From NCBI RefSeq assembly GCF_015062905.1, contig NZ_SUTK01000044.1:1-12126 (forward strand): a stretch of 12,126 nt of DNA, read 5' to 3'. This DNA comes from Methanobrevibacter thaueri. GTDB taxonomy: Archaea > Methanobacteriota > Methanobacteria > Methanobacteriales > Methanobacteriaceae. The first letter of the stretch is position 1. The number at the start of each line of letters is the position of its first letter. The translations under genes were made by a program, and so were the position numbers. The notes below the pieces were generated by a model that did not search any database, had not been told where the DNA came from, and worked only from the letters and a program-made list of their open reading frames with translations. Shown in pieces: positions 1 through 5,612 of this stretch.

Positions 1-147
1 GCTTGCAGCCATATTCTCATATCTGTTGTATATTTCAGGAGTCATGTTTCCTGATTTTTCCCTTTGGGATTCCCAAAGTCCTGTTCTGACAATTCTGCTG
101 TTGAGTGTAAAATCTCCGAATTTGCATACATCAAATAAGTCTTTCAT
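1..147 (-). CDS. NADH:flavin oxidoreductase (old yellow enzyme family), N-terminal fragment
   Basis: Only the first 49 codons are in the window; the gene continues past base 1. The start ATG is at 147-145. The protein begins MKDLFDVCKFGDFTLNSRIV and continues with RTGLWESQ and later MTPEIYNRYENMAA. This matches the usual opening of the FMN-binding TIM-barrel oxidoreductases of the old yellow enzyme/NADH oxidase family: a LF..xxxG.xxLxNRIVR strand-loop, then a T/S-E...RYExLA helix. Members reduce enones or similar substrates with NAD(P)H in the cytoplasm; the substrate here cannot be told. No Shine-Dalgarno site is seen, and a TATA box lies about 25 bases upstream of the ATG, so the mRNA is probably leaderless. 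Family assignment is good; the rest of the protein is not visible. Confidence 0.8.
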   Translation of the reverse strand, partial: MKDLFDVCKFGDFTLNSRIVRTGLWESQREKSGNMTPEIYNRYENMAAS

Positions 148-164
148 AAGTATTGTTTTAATTG

Positions 165-180
165 AAATGATATAAATAAT
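165..180 (-). promoter_or_regulatory. TATA box of the flavin oxidoreductase gene (leaderless)
   Basis: On the minus strand this reads ATTATTTATATCATTT, an archaeal TATA-type element. Its centre is about 25 bases upstream of the ATG at 147, the distance expected between TATA box and transcription start, so the transcript should begin at or next to the start codon. Confidence 0.5.
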
Positions 181-404
181 TAACAAAAATCTCATTTTTC
201 AAAAAGAGTCCTTTAAAAATATTCATGAATTTTTAATTTGAAGCTTTGGAATTCAGGATTTTGATTTTAAAAGCATACATTCATAGGATATCATATAATC
301 TTAAATATTGTTTTTCATTTTTGAATAGAATGTTTTGAAACTTATTGTCTGAGTTTGGAATATTGCATAGGATTAGTAAAATTGCAGGGATTAAAAACTG
401 TCTG

Positions 405-416
405 TTTTAAATATAG
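405..416 (+). promoter_or_regulatory. Upstream TATA box (P1) in front of mntP
   Basis: TTTTAAATATAG is a plausible archaeal TATA box. A start 25-27 bases downstream falls at about 437, exactly where the first hairpin of the structured island begins. This suggests a transcript with a structured 5' end of about 125 nt before mntP, or a separate small RNA. Confidence 0.35.
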
Positions 417-436
417 GTAGTGTACAATACTTTAAT

Positions 437-516
437 TGGGAAATAACTTAACTGATATTTCCCACAACCGACTGCGCGAAAGATTAGGTGGGATAAACTC
501 TTGCCTAATCTCCTTC
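437..516 (+). ncRNA. Structured, G+C-richer island upstream of mntP (candidate leader RNA or small RNA)
   Basis: Two hairpins are visible. The first pairs TGGGAAATA (437-445) with TATTTCCCA (456-464), nine perfect pairs around a 10-nt loop. The second pairs AGATTAGG (481-488) with CCTAATCT (504-511), eight perfect pairs around a 15-nt loop. The linker 465-480 includes CGACTGCGCG. The block is far richer in G+C than the A+T-rich flanks, which suggests selection on structure. It sits just before a manganese exporter, so a metal-sensing leader is the obvious idea, but I cannot match it to the yybP-ykoY manganese riboswitch or any other class I know. A second TATA box lies between it and the gene, so it could also be DNA-level control or an independent RNA. 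Confidence 0.4.
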
Positions 517-527
517 ATTAAAAAAAT

Positions 528-538
528 AATTATAAATA
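528..538 (+). promoter_or_regulatory. Proximal TATA box (P2) of mntP, leaderless start
   Basis: ATTATAAATAA lies about 29 bases upstream of the mntP ATG at 563. No Shine-Dalgarno site precedes the ATG, which fits a leaderless transcript from this promoter. The hairpin island at 437-516 would then lie outside this mRNA. Confidence 0.45.
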
Positions 539-562
539 AAATAATTTACATATCATTAGTCA

Positions 563-1117
563 ATGTCTTTTAATCTCATTTCAACATTTCTAATTGCTGT
601 TGCCCTTGCAATGGATGCATTCAGCGTATCCATGACTAAGGGATTTACACAAAAGCAATTGACAAAATCACAGATACTGTATTATGGACTATTTTTTGGA
701 GGATTTCAAGCATTAATGCCCATTTTAGGATTCTTCTGTGGCAATGTAATTGCAAGTATCGTTGAATCCCTTGCATCAATAATCGGTTTTATCCTTCTTC
801 TGGCCATCGGGCTTAATATGATTCGTGAAAGCCTTACCGGTGGCGATGAAGAGATTACAGATCATTTTTCCTTCAAGGAGGTCACCCTTCTTGCAATTGC
901 AACCAGTATTGATGCTTTTGCAGTCGGAATTACAATAGCGCTCCTGAAAGATCCGATATTGATATCCTCAGCAATCATCGGAATTGTTGCATTTGCGTTC
1001 AGCATTGCAGGTATATTCCTTGGCAAAAAACTTGGAAACTATGTTGGTGACAAATTCCAAATTCTTGGTGGAGTCATCCTCATCCTGATTGGAATAAAGA
1101 TACTGTTAGGACTTTAA
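563..1117 (+). CDS. mntP: Putative manganese efflux pump MntP
   Basis: The protein has 184 residues, the normal size for MntP, an inner-membrane exporter that lowers cytoplasmic Mn(II). It shows six hydrophobic segments in the typical two-times-three arrangement. Each half carries the conserved acidic motif in its first helix region: ALAMDAFSVS (Asp near residue 18) and ATSIDAFAVGI (Asp near residue 118). The central loop TGGDEEITDHF is polar, as in the family. Glycine-rich helix segments (GFILLLAIGLNM, GGVILILIGIKILLGL) end each half. The ATG at 563 has no Shine-Dalgarno site and is probably read from a leaderless mRNA; no longer in-frame start is supported. The gene stands alone, and the structured island upstream is the only sign of special regulation. 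Assignment is firm; manganese specificity comes from the family. Confidence 0.9.
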   Translation: MSFNLISTFLIAVALAMDAFSVSMTKGFTQKQLTKSQILYYGLFFGGFQALMPILGFFCGNVIASIVESLASIIGFILLLAIGLNMIRESLTGGDEEITDHFSFKEVTLLAIATSIDAFAVGITIALLKDPILISSAIIGIVAFAFSIAGIFLGKKLGNYVGDKFQILGGVILILIGIKILLGL

Positions 1118-1453
1118 GTCATATTGCACTTGATGAATTCATGTGGGGAGCATGAAATTTTAATATTTTTGACACTAAAATTTTTAAAAAATCAATTTTT
1201 TAAAGAAAATAGTGAATGTGAACTAAGACATATAGATGGTATTGTCAATATTTACATGTTTTGAATTTTGAGGATATTGTTGCTGAAGACCGGAAATAAA
1301 AAAATTTAATAAATTTTATAAAAATTAATAAATTTCATTGTCAAAAAAGAAGTAACGTGAGCAATTTTTCCAAATGACAGACATTAATTATTAAAATATT
1401 ACTAAATGGATTTATACTCTTTTAATAAATAAATAGATGGATAATTATGTACT

Positions 1454-1795
1454 ATATTGATAACAAAATGCTATAATCGATTATTTTTACTAAAATTCTT
1501 GTTAGTGTAATATTACCATAGTCGGAAGAGTATTTCCGTATATAGTCCTTAAATATATATTAGTAGATATTTATATAAAAGTAGTTATAATAGATATTTA
1601 CCTACAATATCTATAAGTAGTAATTATATATTAATCCTATTATACAGAAAGAAGTAATATATGCATTATCCATATTTCTGTATTTCCATATATACAGAAA
1701 GTAGGTAAATATATACTATCCATATATACAGAATGTACTAGTTATACTTATATTACCACTAATGCTCAAGTAATATTGATAAAATGCTATAAATC
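1454..1795. repeat. Imperfect direct repeats bracketing a palindrome-rich A+T island
   Basis: ATATTGATAACAAAATGCTA at 1454-1473 recurs as ATATTGATAAAATGCTATAA from 1773, with a 2-base gap and the same continuation ATAATC/ATAAATC. Between them lie the dyad CGGAA (1523-1527)/TTCCG (1534-1538), the pair ATATTTACCTAC (about 1593-1604)/GTAGGTAAATAT, and the ATACAGAAA cluster. The layout resembles a small non-coding element or a protein-binding region; no terminal inverted repeats or transposase are present. Confidence 0.4.
1641..1734 (+). repeat. Repeated ATACAGAAA boxes, two in a 50-bp direct repeat
   Basis: TATACAGAAAG starts at 1641 and again at 1691, each followed by (t)aGxtAAxTATAT and TATCCATAT, giving a 36-base repeat unit with a 50-base period. 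A third, partial box (TATACAGAATG) starts at 1725. An inverted box, TTTCTGTAT (1675-1683), pairs perfectly with ATACAGAAA (1692-1700) across an 8-base loop. Repeated boxes in both orientations look like binding sites for a multimeric DNA-binding protein; none is identified. Confidence 0.5.
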
Positions 1796-1884
1796 AACTG
1801 CTCCATATATATCAAGCTATTAATATATGACATTTTCTTTAAATTTTGTTATTTTTTAATAAATTTCATGAAAATTTATAAATT

Positions 1885-2877
1885 TCAGCGCCGATTATGA
1901 TATTTAATAAATCTTACAAATCTCAATACGATGAAGAACAGTATCGCAACGAAAACAACAAATGCCACTAAGACCAACAATATTGTCAGATTCTCAAAAT
2001 TGGATTTTTGAACTCCATAGGTAACAGAACCAATCTTTTGATAATTTGGAGCGATAGGAATCTTTGATCCCTCATATTTGGTATTGTTGAAGATAACATT
2101 GTCAAAACAGTCCGTATTGTTCCTGTCTACCAGGGATCCGTCATCATTTGAAATATAAATGTCTGTAGTGTTGCCTTCTGCAGTGCAATTGAAATCATAA
2201 ACAAAGATGTCACGTCTATTAAGACCATATACATCTGACTGGGCCAATTCTATCATGTTTTTAACATTATCTGTAGAATTTGAAGTAATATTTCCTTTTC
2301 TGGAATACTCATACTTGTTTGGCATGGAAATATATTCACCAGGTTTGAGCTTTCCTGTTTTTAGCATATCATTGGTTGCAAAACCGTAATTTCCATTAGG
2401 AGCCTTGATGATAATGTGTCCCCTTTTATACGGCTTTTTTATATTCTGAATTTCTTGAAGAGCGTATGTGGATATGCTGAAATCATCAGAAATCATTTCT
2501 GTAGCGATATTTTCACATTTCTGATTATCCTCACCGTCATCAATGCCGCCCAATCCTATAACCCAGCCATCATTAGTGACAATTACATGGTTAAAATAAC
2601 CATGCTCTGTTTTATATTGTTTAACTGCAGGATGGCCATGCCAATCAACCTGTTCGATGTAAATATCTGCAGTCAGATTGGCATCACGCCTATAAGACAT
2701 GACAGTGTCATTTCCTTCCAATTGTAACACAACAGAACAACAGCCAGATTCATCAGTTTCATCTAAAACAACGGGCAATGCATCGGTATTTTGTGGAGAA
2801 TGTATAGAATAAATTCCACATATGGAAATAAACAATATAAAAATACTCAATACAAAAAATTTTTTCTTTAAATTCAT
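1885..2877 (-). CDS. Membrane-anchored extracellular protein with CC...RRD motif, possibly Ntn-hydrolase-like
   Basis: I choose the ATG at 2877 (330 residues); an in-frame TTG lies three codons upstream. A TATA box about 30 bases upstream and no Shine-Dalgarno site suggest a near-leaderless mRNA. Residues about 7-25 form a signal anchor (FFVLSIFILFISICGIYSI), and residues about 297-321 a second membrane helix followed by a basic tail. The domain between them should face outside. It opens with ESGCCSVVLQ (Cys46, Cys47), then SYRRDAN, then GYFNHVIVTNDGWVIGLGG and GHIIIKAPNGNYGFA. I recall similar proteins in Methanobrevibacter and Methanosphaera without known function. The order Cys-strand-R.D, then a GG turn, then APNGxYG loosely recalls choloylglycine hydrolase/C45-type Ntn hydrolases, where Cys is the nucleophile. 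This is an idea only: such enzymes need the Cys exposed at the N-terminus by cleavage. Confidence 0.75.
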   Translation of the reverse strand: MNLKKKFFVLSIFILFISICGIYSIHSPQNTDALPVVLDETDESGCCSVVLQLEGNDTVMSYRRDANLTADIYIEQVDWHGHPAVKQYKTEHGYFNHVIVTNDGWVIGLGGIDDGEDNQKCENIATEMISDDFSISTYALQEIQNIKKPYKRGHIIIKAPNGNYGFATNDMLKTGKLKPGEYISMPNKYEYSRKGNITSNSTDNVKNMIELAQSDVYGLNRRDIFVYDFNCTAEGNTTDIYISNDDGSLVDRNNTDCFDNVIFNNTKYEGSKIPIAPNYQKIGSVTYGVQKSNFENLTILLVLVAFVVFVAILFFIVLRFVRFIKYHNRR

Positions 2878-2902
2878 ACAAATCAATAATTAAAATCTCT
2901 TA

Positions 2903-2913
2903 TTAATATATTT
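2903..2913 (-). promoter_or_regulatory. TATA box of the membrane-anchored extracellular protein
   Basis: On the minus strand this reads AAATATATTAA, centred about 31 bases from the ATG at 2877. It supports that start over the TTG at 2886 and predicts an mRNA with almost no leader. Confidence 0.45.
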
Positions 2914-2968
2914 GATTAATGTAGTATTTAAATTAGATTAATTTAGTATTGAGTTGATAAAAAATCAA

Positions 2969-4048
2969 TTATAGAAACCTATTGGAATTTGCCTTTAGCT
3001 TATGTTTCATTTGCTCACGGTCAATGTGGATATACTTATCTGTTGTTTGAGAGTTGGAATGGCCTGCAATAGACTGTACCTCTGCAACTGTCAATATTTC
3101 AGCATAATGGGACAGTGCAGTATGTCTTAGGATGTGGACACTGACATTTTTAGTGTAGTTTATTGGGCAGTCAAATCCCTGGGTGCTTATTCTCTCATCG
3201 CATTCACGGGCATGTTTTTTTATGATGTCCTGAACTGCACGTTTTCCTATTCTTTTTCCTTTGATGTTTGTGAACAGCTCTTCACGCATCCTTTCTTCAT
3301 CAGCTTTTTTTCGCTGAATGATTGGCCTGTATACACCGTTTGTATTTTTCCGGAGTTTTGTGGTGCGTTCTCTCATCATGTCATTCAAGCTTTCTAGAGT
3401 ATCATAGGTAATGAATGTCGTACGGTCCTTCAGCTCACCTTTGGTGGTTTCTGCACGTAGATAAACATCAATGAACTCGTTTGTGTCCTCAGGCATTACA
3501 TAAAATCCGTCATCATCAAGAGGAACCTGAATATCGGTTTTGTTTAAGAGGACCAGTTCCTTAAGCCTCATTCCGGAATCAATAAAAGTCCTGCAAATTG
3601 CATAATCTCTAATGTTGCCGCTTTGTTTGATTGTATCTAAAAAGAAATTTGATTGCTGCCATGTTAGAGAGATTTTTTCGATTCTTTTTTTGGCAGTTTC
3701 AGGATCTTCCGCTTTCACTTCAATGATATCCTTCATTTTGATGGTTTCATGCTGGATTTCTTCCTGAACGTCCTCTGAGTTTATGAATTCCAAAATGTTC
3801 ATCATATAGGTTTTTACAGTAGTCCTCTTGTTGCCTCTCTGCTTCAAGCAGTGTCTACGGTAATGCCTTAATTGTTTTTTCACATTTTTGTCATTTAATT
3901 CGTCTATTCCGTTAGCTTCCAGATATTCAATGAATTTGGATATATTGAATGTTTGCTTTTCGATAGTTTCCTTAGTTAAGTTTTTTACCTCTTGCTTTTC
4001 TTCCAAGTATTCATCTAGGTAGTCAGTTAGCTCATTGACTTCGATCAT
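2969..4048 (-). CDS. Tyrosine recombinase/integrase (XerC/D-like fold)
   Basis: The 359-residue protein has the two-domain plan of phage-type integrases. Residues about 5-95 form the helical, SAM-like core-binding domain (KETIEKQTFNISKFIEYLE, LRHYRRHC). Residues about 125-359 form the catalytic domain. All signature residues are visible: Arg161 in DSGMRLKEL, Lys203 in TTKGELKDR, His305-x-x-Arg308 in HILRHTALSH, His330 in AGHSNSQTT, and the nucleophile Tyr339 in DKYIHI. The enzyme should cut and rejoin DNA at a core site through a 3'-phosphotyrosine link. The start is fixed by GGAGG at 4063-4059, ten bases before the ATG. A TATA box at 4107-4116 predicts a leader of about 37 nt. It is somewhat longer than housekeeping XerA proteins (about 280-300 aa), and no phage genes adjoin it. 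It may be a solo or mobile-element integrase. Activity is predicted; its target is unknown. Confidence 0.9.
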   Translation of the reverse strand: MIEVNELTDYLDEYLEEKQEVKNLTKETIEKQTFNISKFIEYLEANGIDELNDKNVKKQLRHYRRHCLKQRGNKRTTVKTYMMNILEFINSEDVQEEIQHETIKMKDIIEVKAEDPETAKKRIEKISLTWQQSNFFLDTIKQSGNIRDYAICRTFIDSGMRLKELVLLNKTDIQVPLDDDGFYVMPEDTNEFIDVYLRAETTKGELKDRTTFITYDTLESLNDMMRERTTKLRKNTNGVYRPIIQRKKADEERMREELFTNIKGKRIGKRAVQDIIKKHARECDERISTQGFDCPINYTKNVSVHILRHTALSHYAEILTVAEVQSIAGHSNSQTTDKYIHIDREQMKHKLKANSNRFL

Positions 4049-4106
4049 AAGCTTTTTGCCTCCTAAATTTCTTTACTCAAACCCTTGTTATACTATTGAT
4101 TTTTTT

Positions 4107-4116
4107 AATATATAAA
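4107..4116 (-). promoter_or_regulatory. TATA box of the recombinase gene
   Basis: The minus strand reads TTTATATATT, preceded by AGTC, so transcription should start near 4085. That leaves a short leader with the GGAGG ribosome site. Confidence 0.5.
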
Positions 4117-4138
4117 GACTTCGTATCTTTTCATTATT

Positions 4139-4167
4139 AACGTATATTATTACATAAAATATACGTT
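4139..4167. promoter_or_regulatory. 29-bp palindrome upstream of the recombinase gene: candidate recombination core site or operator
   Basis: AACGTATATT (4139-4148) and AATATACGTT (4158-4167) are perfect inverted 10-base arms around a 9-base centre (ATTACATAA). With 11-base arms and a 7-base centre there is one mismatch. This geometry is close to core sites of tyrosine recombinases such as dif (11+6+11). It lies 23 bp upstream of the recombinase TATA box, and a TATA-like sequence on the plus strand (TTTATATATAAA, from 4170) abuts its other side. It could therefore also be an operator between divergent promoters. No second copy occurs in the window. Confidence 0.45.
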
Positions 4168-4391
4168 CTATTTATATATAAAATTCAGACAATTTGGGAG
4201 TTTCAGGAGAAATGTTGAAAGTGAGGTAATACATATACATCGAGTGGTTGAAAAATAGTATTTTCTTCAAATTTTGATTTTGTAATAAAAAAGTATGTGA
4301 AAAGTATTAATCTAATTTTCTGAAAATTGAAAAATGAAAATTTCAAAACAATATGTGAAACAAAAAAATATATTTTATAAGATGATGAAAT

Positions 4392-4778
4392 CTAATGCAC
4401 TCTTAATATTCCATCAACCTTATCAAAATCATCATCAAACGAGAGTATCTCATAAATCTGATTTTCTTTCATGGCATGAATTGCAGTACAATCCGCTAGA
4501 GACAATGTCCCATCAAATTTAAGGTAATATCTTAATGATTCTTCAAGCAATGTTTCGGATTTAAAAATTGTGAAATTGTCTTTGATGTATTTAAAAGTCA
4601 TATAACCGACCTTTCCACCATGACAGCTTCCAATAAGATTTATTGATTCAATTATCATCGCTTCAGTTATTATCTTGTCTTCTGATTTTAACCTATCCAG
4701 CAATTTAATTGCATCCTCATGCCACTGGTCTTTTTCGATAATTAATGCAATGATATATGATGCATCTACAAAAATCAA
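4392..4778 (-). CDS. vapC: PIN-domain toxin of VapC type
   Basis: The 128-residue protein is a typical small PIN-domain ribonuclease. The acidic metal-binding residues appear in order: Asp5 in MIFVDASYIIALI, Glu44 in AMIIESINL, Asp96 in LSLADCTAIHAM, and the Asp115-117 group in LSFDDDFDKVDGI. VapC proteins cleave tRNA or rRNA and stop growth unless held by VapB. The start codon is TTG at 4778-4776, with GGTGAT four bases upstream; this ribosome site overlaps the stop codon of the upstream vapB. Only four bases separate the two reading frames, so the pair should be translated together, antitoxin first. Family assignment is firm; the RNA target cannot be read from sequence. Confidence 0.9.
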   Translation of the reverse strand: MIFVDASYIIALIIEKDQWHEDAIKLLDRLKSEDKIITEAMIIESINLIGSCHGGKVGYMTFKYIKDNFTIFKSETLLEESLRYYLKFDGTLSLADCTAIHAMKENQIYEILSFDDDFDKVDGILRVH

Positions 4779-4782
4779 AATA

Positions 4783-5019
4783 TCACCATTTTAATCCTTT
4801 TGATCCTCTCTTTTTAATTTCAACACTATTATATGGCAATTCTTTTTTTATCATCCCAATTATATCCTCTTCAGTAACTTTTTTTTCAATTTTCAAGAGT
4901 ATCCCATCCTCAGTATTTGTCCAGGATATTTCATCACCTGCAGATATGTCATAATATTTTCTAAAATCTGCAGGTACAACAACCTGATTGCTAGAACTAA
5001 CTTTTGTAATTGCATACAT
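4783..5019 (-). CDS. vapB: AbrB/SpoVT-type antitoxin VapB
   Basis: The 78-residue protein starts with the swapped-hairpin DNA-binding domain of AbrB-type regulators (residues 1-47): TKVSSSNQVVVPADFRKYYD followed by ISAGDEISWTNTEDGILLKI. The acidic/basic C-terminal tail (residues 48-78) is where such antitoxins grip the PIN toxin. The start ATG at 5019 has GGTGAT six bases upstream. It precedes vapC by four bases, the usual order for this toxin-antitoxin module. VapB, alone or in complex with VapC, normally represses its own promoter; a matching inverted repeat lies around the TATA box upstream. Confidence 0.9.
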   Translation of the reverse strand: MYAITKVSSSNQVVVPADFRKYYDISAGDEISWTNTEDGILLKIEKKVTEEDIIGMIKKELPYNSVEIKKRGSKGLKW

Positions 5020-5040
5020 TATAAATCACCTTTAATTATA

Positions 5041-5083
5041 TAAAATAAAATATGTTTTATAAAGTATTTATAATTTTATTTTA
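5041..5083 (-). promoter_or_regulatory. vapBC promoter with inverted repeat around the TATA box (candidate VapB operator)
   Basis: TAAAATAAAAT (5041-5051) and ATTTTATTTTA (5073-5083) are perfect 11-base inverted arms separated by 21 bases. The likely TATA box (CTTTATAAAAC on the minus strand, 5054-5064) lies in the gap, predicting a start near 5033 and a leader of about 14 nt. This placement would let bound antitoxin block TBP. The arms contain only A and T in A/T-rich DNA, so chance cannot be dismissed. Confidence 0.4.
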
Positions 5084-5335
5084 GATTATGCAAATATAAA
5101 GTGAATAATAACATCTATTAAATTATTTTTCATAAGTCAATTTTAATTATAATGACTATAATTCATTAATCATTACTAATTCTTATTATTTTCATTTTAT
5201 TTAAATTTAATCTAATTGTAGTTGCTTTATTAAATTGTTACAACTTTAAAAAATTGATTTTACTTAAAAATAGTATTTATAGTTACCTATCAAATAAATG
5301 AAACAATTTAAACATTGAAAAATATAACTTAACTC
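5084..5335. other. Intergenic region between vapBC and cas2
   Basis: About 250 bases of A+T-rich DNA between divergent genes. No CRISPR repeats and no gene are seen. A TATA-like AGTATTTATAG at about 5270-5280 is the likely cas2 promoter, giving a leader of about 30 nt that has no clear ribosome site before the ATG at 5336. Confidence 0.4.
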
Positions 5336-5611
5336 ATGTATATGATAGCAAGTCTTGACTGCAGGTTCAAGACAAACCAGAAAAATATTGAAAATGTCCT
5401 CCAGCATTATGGCCTTCGAAAGATTCAAAGTTCATTATATGCAGGGGACTTGAGCAATGGTGAGAGAAAAGATCTCAGTGAATATATCTCAGGAATCACC
5501 AGAGAAAATGACAGCGTGCTGATTATTCCAATCTGTGAAAACTGTTACGCTAAAAAGCAAACTGCAGGACAGGAGATAAAATTCAAGAATGACTTGTATA
5601 GGGTGTATTAG
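5336..5611 (+). CDS. cas2: CRISPR-associated protein Cas2
   Basis: The 91-residue protein has the size and fold pattern of Cas2, the ferredoxin-like dimer that bridges two Cas1 dimers in the spacer-acquisition complex. It opens with a short beta strand and the conserved acidic residue (MYMIASLDCRF, Asp8). It continues with the helix and strand NVLQHYGLRKIQSSLYAGDL and ends with SVLIIPICENCYAKK and a short tail. An alternative start is the ATG two codons later; the first is kept because neither has a clear Shine-Dalgarno site. cas1 begins one base after the cas2 stop codon. The order cas2-cas1 is the reverse of the most common one. No other cas gene lies in the window. Confidence 0.9.
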   Translation: MYMIASLDCRFKTNQKNIENVLQHYGLRKIQSSLYAGDLSNGERKDLSEYISGITRENDSVLIIPICENCYAKKQTAGQEIKFKNDLYRVY

Positions 5612-5612
5612 G

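Larger units (their letters stand above)
1118..1884. other. 767-bp gene-free, extremely A+T-rich intergenic region
   Basis: No credible gene is seen on either strand. The first part (about 1140-1345) has several T- and A-runs that could end transcription from mntP. A short protein-like trace around 1213-1308 (SECELRHIDGIVNIY, then in another frame NFEDIVAEDRK before a stop) may be a decayed gene, but is too short to name. The part from 1454 to 1795 is dense in short direct and inverted repeats, listed separately. The last part is A+T-rich and includes T-runs on the minus strand after the next gene. Confidence 0.6.

Noticed and set aside
437..516. yybP-ykoY manganese riboswitch before mntP
   Set aside because: The conserved GGGGAGUAG-type loop and its partner loop are not found; only the gene context fits.
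1325..1869. 14-base direct repeat TTAATAAATTTCAT (1325-1338 and 1856-1869)
   Set aside because: Low-complexity A/T sequence in A/T-rich DNA; likely chance.
2207..2727. Plus-strand frames opposite the membrane-anchored protein
   Set aside because: They lie fully within a well supported minus-strand gene, with no start signals or recognisable domains.
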